Assembly (NCBI GenBank): GCA_035632055.1
Contig: DASQHO010000005.1
Coordinates: forward strand, 1 to 64,000
Length of the DNA: 64,000 nucleotides
Reading direction: 5' to 3'
Source of the DNA: REEB95 sp035632055
Lineage (GTDB): Bacteria > Pseudomonadota > Alphaproteobacteria > ATCC43930 > CGMCC-115725
Position 1 is the stretch's first letter. Each line of letters opens with the position of its first letter. The position numbers were made by a program, and so were the translations under genes. The notes under the pieces are model-generated. The model was not told the origin of the DNA. It made no database searches and worked only from the letters and a program-made list of their open reading frames with translations. Below, one piece after another: positions 58,765-64,000 of this stretch.

Positions 58765-60177
58765 CTAGAAGTAGAACTTGAACTGTGCGTCCAAGCGATC
58801 CTGTATGCCGCTGGCGCCCGACTGCACCTTCCGGTCGAAGTGCTGCCATTCCATGATGAAGTCGGTCTGCGGCACCGGCGAATAGATGACGTTCACTTCG
58901 TTGGTGAACATCCTCGAATTCAAAGCGGCCAGGGCCGCGGCGTTGGTGAAGCCAGGGTTACCTTCGAGATGGCCATAGCCGAACGACTCGTTGGCCCGCC
59001 ACTGGCCGTTGAAGAAGTGCTCGTAGGTGGCGTATGCCGCCCACTCCTTCGTTGCCGTGTGCGCGCCCGTGGCCGTGTTGTAGAGTTCGCCGCCCTGCAC
59101 CATTTCGGCCGAATAATCCGCGCCGCCATGGTTATACCAGAAGCCGCCGCGTAGCGCGTCCTTGCCCCAGGTGTTCAAGTGGCCGCCGATGCGCAAACCC
59201 CACTGCGCCGTCTGGTGATTGAGCAATGCTGAAGTGAATGTCGGTTCGCCGGCAACAGAGGAAGCGAGACCGGTACCGCGATAATCGTTAACCCCCGCCA
59301 TGGCCGCGAACCGGACATGGCCCCAAGGCTGGTCCCATTCGGCGGCGCCGACAAAGTGTGGCGTGTGGCTAAAGGAAGTGGTCTCGTTCGCCGAAAATTC
59401 CGAAATTGAAGTGCCGGTGGTGCTCCCGAGCCCGATCTGGCTGCCAAGTGCGCCGTTGCTGTAAGTCGGCAATTCGGCCGAGCCGGCGAGCGAAATGCCG
59501 TTGCCGACGAGCCACGTGTAGCGAATCTGCGGATGACGCCGGATGCCGCTGTTCATGATGCCGACGTCCTGACCGCCTTGGGCGATATCGGCCCAAGTCT
59601 GCGCGTCCTCCCACAGCGTATCGGCCTGACCGATGAGCCACGGACCCAACGTGCCATAGGCTTGCCGCAAGCGGAACAGGTCGGCGTTGCCGCCAAGCTG
59701 GACGCCCGAAGTCTGGTTGAAGTCGAATTCGATATAGGTCTTCAACTCGCCATAGGCCGTCGGCGTCCGCGTCTCGATGTTCGGACGGGTCGGCTTCACG
59801 CCCATGGTGATGCCACCATTGGCCGAATGCGCTCCGCCGCCGGCGGGCTGGGTGACACCAGAGCCCTCAAGCGGCACCGAGTCGATGCCAAGACTGTCGT
59901 CGCCAGCATGCGGGCCCATATCCTGAGTGAGGTCGAACTGGATGAAGCCATGCACCGCGAACGAGGTGTTCGTGCCCGGAACCAGGAACGAGCCTGGGAA
60001 CGATCCGCCGCCCGGCGCCGATGCCGTCGGCATCACGCAGTCGTTATGGGCCGGGCTGTTCTGCGTGGTTGTACAGACTTGCGGCGTGCCACCCATCTGG
60101 GCGTGGGCCGCTCCCGCGAGCAGCGCGACCGCAGCGGTCGTCGCCAGCGCAGCGGTGTAGTTGAGTTTCCGTTTCAT
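58765..60177 (-). CDS. DcaP-like outer-membrane porin
   Basis: 470 aa from ATG 60177; preceded by a G-run and an in-frame open stretch that is not protein-like. Signal peptide ends GAAHAQ. The body shows the family's strand pattern: FAVHGFIQFDLTQDMG, TYGELKTYIEFDFNQ-type segment, QAYGTLGPWLIGQADTLWED, and ends in KFYF (terminal Phe for BAM recognition). DcaP-type porins are trimers that take up anionic dicarboxylates and related solutes in some bacteria. Strong terminator downstream; probably a well-expressed single gene. Confidence 0.88.
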   Translation of the reverse strand: MKRKLNYTAALATTAAVALLAGAAHAQMGGTPQVCTTTQNSPAHNDCVMPTASAPGGGSFPGSFLVPGTNTSFAVHGFIQFDLTQDMGPHAGDDSLGIDSVPLEGSGVTQPAGGGAHSANGGITMGVKPTRPNIETRTPTAYGELKTYIEFDFNQTSGVQLGGNADLFRLRQAYGTLGPWLIGQADTLWEDAQTWADIAQGGQDVGIMNSGIRRHPQIRYTWLVGNGISLAGSAELPTYSNGALGSQIGLGSTTGTSISEFSANETTSFSHTPHFVGAAEWDQPWGHVRFAAMAGVNDYRGTGLASSVAGEPTFTSALLNHQTAQWGLRIGGHLNTWGKDALRGGFWYNHGGADYSAEMVQGGELYNTATGAHTATKEWAAYATYEHFFNGQWRANESFGYGHLEGNPGFTNAAALAALNSRMFTNEVNVIYSPVPQTDFIMEWQHFDRKVQSGASGIQDRLDAQFKFYF

Positions 60178-60582
60178 TATACCCCCACATGAATGAATCC
60201 GCGGATGCAGGGGGAGCAACCCCCACGGCGGGGAGCGCTCACCCCTCGCTGTCGCTAATGTCCGACTTTGGCCGGTTTGGTATCAAGCGTGGGCGTCACC
60301 GATGGGGCCGATTGCGCCCGCCTGTGTCCGACGTGCAACAGACCTTCGTCGTAGAAGGCTGAAAATTGGCGAAAAACCAGCAATCTCTGGTGTGCCACCA
60401 AGTTCATGAGTTGCCAATTTGTTCGTGTCTTTTCGATATTGTCGAATTTGTATATCGCTTGATCAATTTCGCCTGCGTACTTCCGACGGCCGGCGATTCG
60501 CGCCGCCCGCGGCACATGATCGAATCCGGAGGCAAAGCACAACCAAGTCGCTTACAAATTTTTCGCGGGATCGGTTCCTGTC
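60178..60582. other. Intergenic region between divergent porin and TPR-methyltransferase genes
   Basis: No convincing gene. Segment 60360-60480 is unusually A/T-rich and includes the small palindrome TTCGATATTGTCGAA (60432-60446). The promoters of both divergent genes should be here. Confidence 0.45.
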
Positions 60583-62940
60583 ATGGCGGCAAAAGACGAA
60601 GAGCGCATCGTAGCGGGCGGGCGGAATGCGACAGCAGGTTCGACGCGCGCATTAATGGCGACCGCGCTCGACTTTTATCGCCGCGGTGCGTTAGCGGATG
60701 CGGAGCGCATCTATCGCCAGGTCATCGCGAATGCGCCCGACAACGCCGATGCGCTGCTCCAGCTCGGCATGTTGAGCGGCAATCTTGGGCGTTTTGCCGA
60801 AGCCGAGGCGTGTCTGGAAAAGGCGGCGCTGCTCAGGCCAGCGGCGCCGGTGTGCCGCAGCGCGCTCGGCATGCTGCGCGCGCAACAAGGGCGCTATACC
60901 GATGCGGTCGCCTGTTTCGACGCGGCCCTCGTCCTCGATTCCGCGTATGTGCACGCGCTGGTCGGCCGTGGCGATGCCTTGCGCGAGCTTGGCCGGTTGC
61001 CGGCAGCTGAAGAGTCCTATCGCGCCGCCGTCATGGCAGCGCCCGGCGTCTGGGAGATCCGCTTCGGTTGGGCGGGCGCACTGGCCGATTTGGGCCACTT
61101 CGACGAAGCTGCCCGCGTTTACGCCGAGCTGTTGGCGACATGCCCGCAATCCGCCGTGGCTCATTTCAATCTCGCCGGCGTGTTCCGCAATTGCGGTCGC
61201 ACCGATGAAGCGTTGCACCATTACAAAGCGGCCCTTGCGGCGGATACGAACTTCGCACCGGCTCGCGTCAATCTCGCGCTGATGCTCCATCAGCTCGAGC
61301 GGCCGGACGAAGCGCTGGCGACGGCGAGCGAAGCATTGCGGCGGCATCCCGAAGAAGCCGGCGCGCGTGCCGCCTTCGCGACCATTGCGGGCGTGCATGC
61401 GCCCAAAGCCTATAACGCGGATTTCTGCGCCGGCTTGCAGCAGTGCCTTGCGGCCGACGACGTTCGCCACGAGGATCTGGGTCGCTCGGCAACCGCCCAA
61501 ATCGGCCTCAAGTACGGCCTTGCCGGTGCGCTGCCGGCGATCGAGGCCGCTGGCAGCGCCGCGGCGCAAGCCGCGCTCGACGCCGGAGCAGCCGATGGCA
61601 TCTTCGCCGATCGATTGCTTCAATTGATCCTGACCCGGACCGGAATCCGCGACGTACGGCTCGAGGCGTTTTTGACCGGCGCGCGCCGCCGCTTGCTGCT
61701 CGCGCGCGATCTGCCGCTGTCGCTTCATCGTTTCGTGGCCGCACTGGCGCTGCAAGGCTTCAACAACGCTTATGTCTTCGCGATCGGCGACGACGAGGAG
61801 GCCCGTGTTACAACCGAGGGTGCGGCGCTCGAGGCCGCTCTCGAAGGATTTGTGGCGCCGACCGCCGAACTCGAATCCGGATTGCTTCGTTATGCGCTTT
61901 ACGCGCCGCTGATCGGTCTCAACGGTGCGGCCGCGCTGCTGCGGCCGGCCGCAGCGGATTGGTCCGAGCCCGTGCGTTCGGTGATCGAAACCAGTCTTCG
62001 CGAGCCCGCCGCCGAAATCGAAATATCCCGGACGATCCGCACTCTCGGCGCGATTGCCGATCGCACTTCGCGTGCGGTTCAGGCGCAATACGAAGAGCAT
62101 CCTTATCCGCGCTGGCTATCGATGGCCCACATCGCACCCGAAAGCTTTGCCGTGCGCATGCAGCGCCGCTTTCCGGGTATCGATCTGCCGGCTTTCGTCT
62201 GGCAGCCGCTTGAGATCCTCGTCGCCGGTTGCGGCACCGGACAGGAGCCGATTCGTACCGCGCGATCGCTGCGTCACGCGCGCGTGCTCGCGGTCGATCT
62301 TTCGCGCGCGAGCCTCGCTTACGCCAGCCGCAAGGCGCGCGAGTTCGGCGTCGCCAATGTTGAATTTCTGCAAGCCGATATTCTGGAACTCGGCACTCTC
62401 GCGCGGCAATTCGCGATGATCGAAGCCCTCGGTGTGCTCCACCATATGGCGTCGCCGCTCGAAGGCTGGCGGCGGTTGACGGCGTTATTGCATTCCGGCG
62501 GCTTCATGTATGTCGCTCTTTACAGCACCATCGCGCGTGCGGATGTCACTGCCGCGCGAGCGCGCATCGCCGAACTTGGCTTGCGGCCGGTGGCGCGCAA
62601 TATTCGGGACTTTCGCCGCCGTATCCTGTGGGGCGAGGAGGGTCCGCGCCTGGCGCGGCTGGCGCATGCCCGCGACATTTACGATCTCAACGGCTGCCGC
62701 GACCTGCTCTTCCATGCGTCCGAGCGTACGTTCACGCTGGACGAAGTGGCCGGTATGCTCGCTGAACTCGGCCTCGAATTCCTCGGCTTCGACCTCGATG
62801 GCGGCGCGCTACAGCGCTATCGTGCTGCGAATCCGGACGATCCGGCGGCCACGGATTTGCGGTGCTGGGCCCGCTTCGAGGAAGCCAACCCGGAGACCTT
62901 TCTCGGCATGTACGTTTTCTGGTGTCGTAAGCGTGGGTAG
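60583..62940 (+). CDS. TPR-repeat protein with C-terminal SAM methyltransferase domain
   Basis: 785 aa. About six TPR units occupy residues 20-260 (ALDFYRRGALADAERIYRQVIANAPDNADALLQLG and repeats). A helical middle domain follows to about 500. The motif QYEEHPYPRW at 502-511 precedes a class I methyltransferase with the SAM loop VAGCGTG at 547-553 and the acidic VDLSRASL. The arrangement recurs in proteobacterial TPR-methyltransferases of unknown substrate, some near glycan loci. The ribosome site is weak. A NodB-like deacetylase gene follows. Confidence 0.9.
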   Translation: MAAKDEERIVAGGRNATAGSTRALMATALDFYRRGALADAERIYRQVIANAPDNADALLQLGMLSGNLGRFAEAEACLEKAALLRPAAPVCRSALGMLRAQQGRYTDAVACFDAALVLDSAYVHALVGRGDALRELGRLPAAEESYRAAVMAAPGVWEIRFGWAGALADLGHFDEAARVYAELLATCPQSAVAHFNLAGVFRNCGRTDEALHHYKAALAADTNFAPARVNLALMLHQLERPDEALATASEALRRHPEEAGARAAFATIAGVHAPKAYNADFCAGLQQCLAADDVRHEDLGRSATAQIGLKYGLAGALPAIEAAGSAAAQAALDAGAADGIFADRLLQLILTRTGIRDVRLEAFLTGARRRLLLARDLPLSLHRFVAALALQGFNNAYVFAIGDDEEARVTTEGAALEAALEGFVAPTAELESGLLRYALYAPLIGLNGAAALLRPAAADWSEPVRSVIETSLREPAAEIEISRTIRTLGAIADRTSRAVQAQYEEHPYPRWLSMAHIAPESFAVRMQRRFPGIDLPAFVWQPLEILVAGCGTGQEPIRTARSLRHARVLAVDLSRASLAYASRKAREFGVANVEFLQADILELGTLARQFAMIEALGVLHHMASPLEGWRRLTALLHSGGFMYVALYSTIARADVTAARARIAELGLRPVARNIRDFRRRILWGEEGPRLARLAHARDIYDLNGCRDLLFHASERTFTLDEVAGMLAELGLEFLGFDLDGGALQRYRAANPDDPAATDLRCWARFEEANPETFLGMYVFWCRKRG

Positions 62941-63021
62941 CGAGCGGCGGAATCGTCGCTGATCGTTACCATGCGCTCCTTTATGCTCAGCCGCCTTGCG
63001 CCGGCCAACTGGGAGGTACGC

Positions 63022-63891
63022 ATGAAACCGCGCGAACGGGCGCCGTTTTCCGCCATCGTCGACCGGCCGCCGTTGAAGCTGCCGGCGGGCCTGCGCCTCG
63101 TCGTCTGGCCGGTGGTCAATCTCGAAGTGTGGGAGATCGAAAACCCGATGGCGCGCCAAATTTTGCCCGCACCAACGGGCGTGCCGCTGATTCCCGACGT
63201 GCCCAATTGGAGCTGGCACGAATACGGCATGCGCGTCGGCGTCTGGCGATTCTTCGATGCATTCGACCGACACAAGGCCGAAGTTACGCTCGCCATCAAT
63301 GCCAACGTGGTCGAAAGCTATCCGCGCGTTTCGGCCGCGGCGCGCGAACGCGGTTGGGAGTTTATGGGTCACAGCTACGTCCAAGGGCCGATCCACAAGC
63401 TGCCCGATCAGCGCGCGACGATTCACAAATCGCTCGACACGATCGCGAAGTTCACCGGCCAGCGGCCAGTCGGCTGGCTCGGTCCCGGGCTGACGCAGAC
63501 TTACGAGACTCCCGACCTCCTTGCCGAAGCGGGCGTGCAGTATATCGGCGATTGGGTGTGGGATGACGAGCCGAGCGAGATTGCCACCAAGCATGGGCCG
63601 CTGGTGACCCTACCCTACACGGTCGAACTCAACGACATCCCGATGATGGTCGTGCAGCACCATCACGCCGATGTCTTCCTGAAGCGCGCGATCGACCAGT
63701 TCGACCGGCTTTATGCCGAAGGTGCGACTCGCGCCAAGATCCTGTGCTTCGCCATTCACCCCTACATCAGCGGCGTGCCGCACCGGATCAAATATCTCGA
63801 GGCCTTCCTCGATTACGCGGCGCGCCACGCCGGCGTCGCGTTCTGGCATGGCGCGCACATTCTCGACTGGTGGCGCAGCACGAAACGGTAG
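63022..63891 (+). CDS. Polysaccharide deacetylase (NodB-like) family protein
   Basis: 289 aa from ATG 63022 (GGGAGG 6 bases upstream; the frame upstream to 62971 has no ribosome site). The NodB fold is recognisable: VTLAINANVVESYPRV, FMGHSYVQGP (metal His), WLGPGLTQTYETPDLLAEAGVQYIGDWVWDDEP, FAIHPYISGVPHRIKYLEAFLDYA. The N-terminal part (VVWPVVNLEVWE) is like PuuE/allantoinase-type members, which act on allantoin or small amides rather than glycans, so both substrates are possible. Terminal gene on this strand. Confidence 0.87.
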   Translation: MKPRERAPFSAIVDRPPLKLPAGLRLVVWPVVNLEVWEIENPMARQILPAPTGVPLIPDVPNWSWHEYGMRVGVWRFFDAFDRHKAEVTLAINANVVESYPRVSAAARERGWEFMGHSYVQGPIHKLPDQRATIHKSLDTIAKFTGQRPVGWLGPGLTQTYETPDLLAEAGVQYIGDWVWDDEPSEIATKHGPLVTLPYTVELNDIPMMVVQHHHADVFLKRAIDQFDRLYAEGATRAKILCFAIHPYISGVPHRIKYLEAFLDYAARHAGVAFWHGAHILDWWRSTKR

Positions 63892-63920
63892 TCAGATCCA
63901 ACGGGTTGGCTAAGGCCAGC

Positions 63921-64000
63921 CTATTTCCCAAACAGATTCTGGAACTGCTTCGGCACCACCTGTTGCAACGTCTTGCCCGGTTGCTGAAGGAGCTGCTGGC
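63921..64000 (-). CDS. 3' end of a gene running off the window
   Basis: The minus strand carries an open frame ending TAG at 63921-63923, with C-terminal residues QQLLQQPGKTLQQVVPKQ followed by FQNLFGK. It is Gln-rich. The body lies beyond 64000, so the family cannot be named. Confidence 0.5.
   Translation of the reverse strand, partial: QQLLQQPGKTLQQVVPKQFQNLFGK

Noticed and set aside
1..64000. CRISPR arrays, tRNA or rRNA genes, insertion sequences, prophage
   Set aside because: No regularly spaced repeats, cloverleaf-like conserved blocks, transposase or phage genes were recognised on either strand.

Overview
The window is GC-rich, tightly packed chromosomal DNA with long overlapping gene sets (ATGA stop/start junctions) and strong AGGAGG-type ribosome sites. 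An IclR regulator, a partial serine cycle, many LivK/SsuA-type ABC binding proteins, an MlaC protein, HU and CtrA-like TTAACCAT boxes point to an alphaproteobacterium, probably of the Hyphomicrobiales. This is inferred from gene content; no rRNA, tRNA, insertion sequence, phage or CRISPR array was seen.

Layout. 0.1-2.0 kb: a flavin disulfide reductase and a small secreted protein. 2.3-10.5 kb: an IclR regulator divergent from a serine-cycle operon (glyA, sgaA, a PanE-like reductase, hprA, mtkA, mtkB, a lone PAS protein), with an IclR-type palindrome between them. 10.7-19.1 kb: a branched-chain-type ABC transporter with a fused permease-ATPase, running into a flavoprotein / FeS / CCG-domain trio that resembles SdhABE or MfrABE but has unusual active-site motifs. 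19.2-24.5 kb: small lipoprotein and hypothetical genes, HU, mlaC, a secreted FmdA/AmdA-type amidase, and a decayed SDR gene. 24.7-29.4 kb: a hybrid sensor kinase, an ABC binding protein and an amidase. 29.4-39.3 kb: a probable catabolic region (MetE-like protein, two paralogous SsuA-like binding proteins, a second amidase, a ThDP enzyme, a luciferase-like monooxygenase, an alpha/beta hydrolase, a fumarylacetoacetase-family enzyme). 39.3-42.8 kb: PepSY-like, CBS, trehalose-phosphatase, a response regulator and a small HisKA-like helix protein. 42.8-47.4 kb: a surface cluster (beta-barrel, large Pro/Gly-rich secreted protein, PEP-CTERM-like protein). 47.5-51.5 kb: a peptide-type binding protein and malate synthase, the latter under a tandem glycine riboswitch. 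51.7-57.7 kb: a second Liv-type ABC system with two tandem binding proteins. 57.7-64 kb: a GNAT protein, a DcaP-like porin, a TPR-methyltransferase, a NodB-like deacetylase and the 3' end of one more gene.

How they work together. The common theme is C2/C1 and small-amide metabolism. GlyA, SgaA and HprA move glycine and glyoxylate carbon through serine and hydroxypyruvate to glycerate, and MtkAB activates malate to malyl-CoA, which a lyase outside this window would split to glyoxylate and acetyl-CoA. Malate synthase consumes the same two products and is placed under direct glycine control by RNA. The binding proteins and amidases suggest scavenging of amides and amino-acid-like compounds. The clearest regulatory discoveries are the glycine riboswitch on malate synthase and the IclR palindrome at glyA. 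The most open biochemical question is the substrate of the flavoprotein/FeS/CCG complex.
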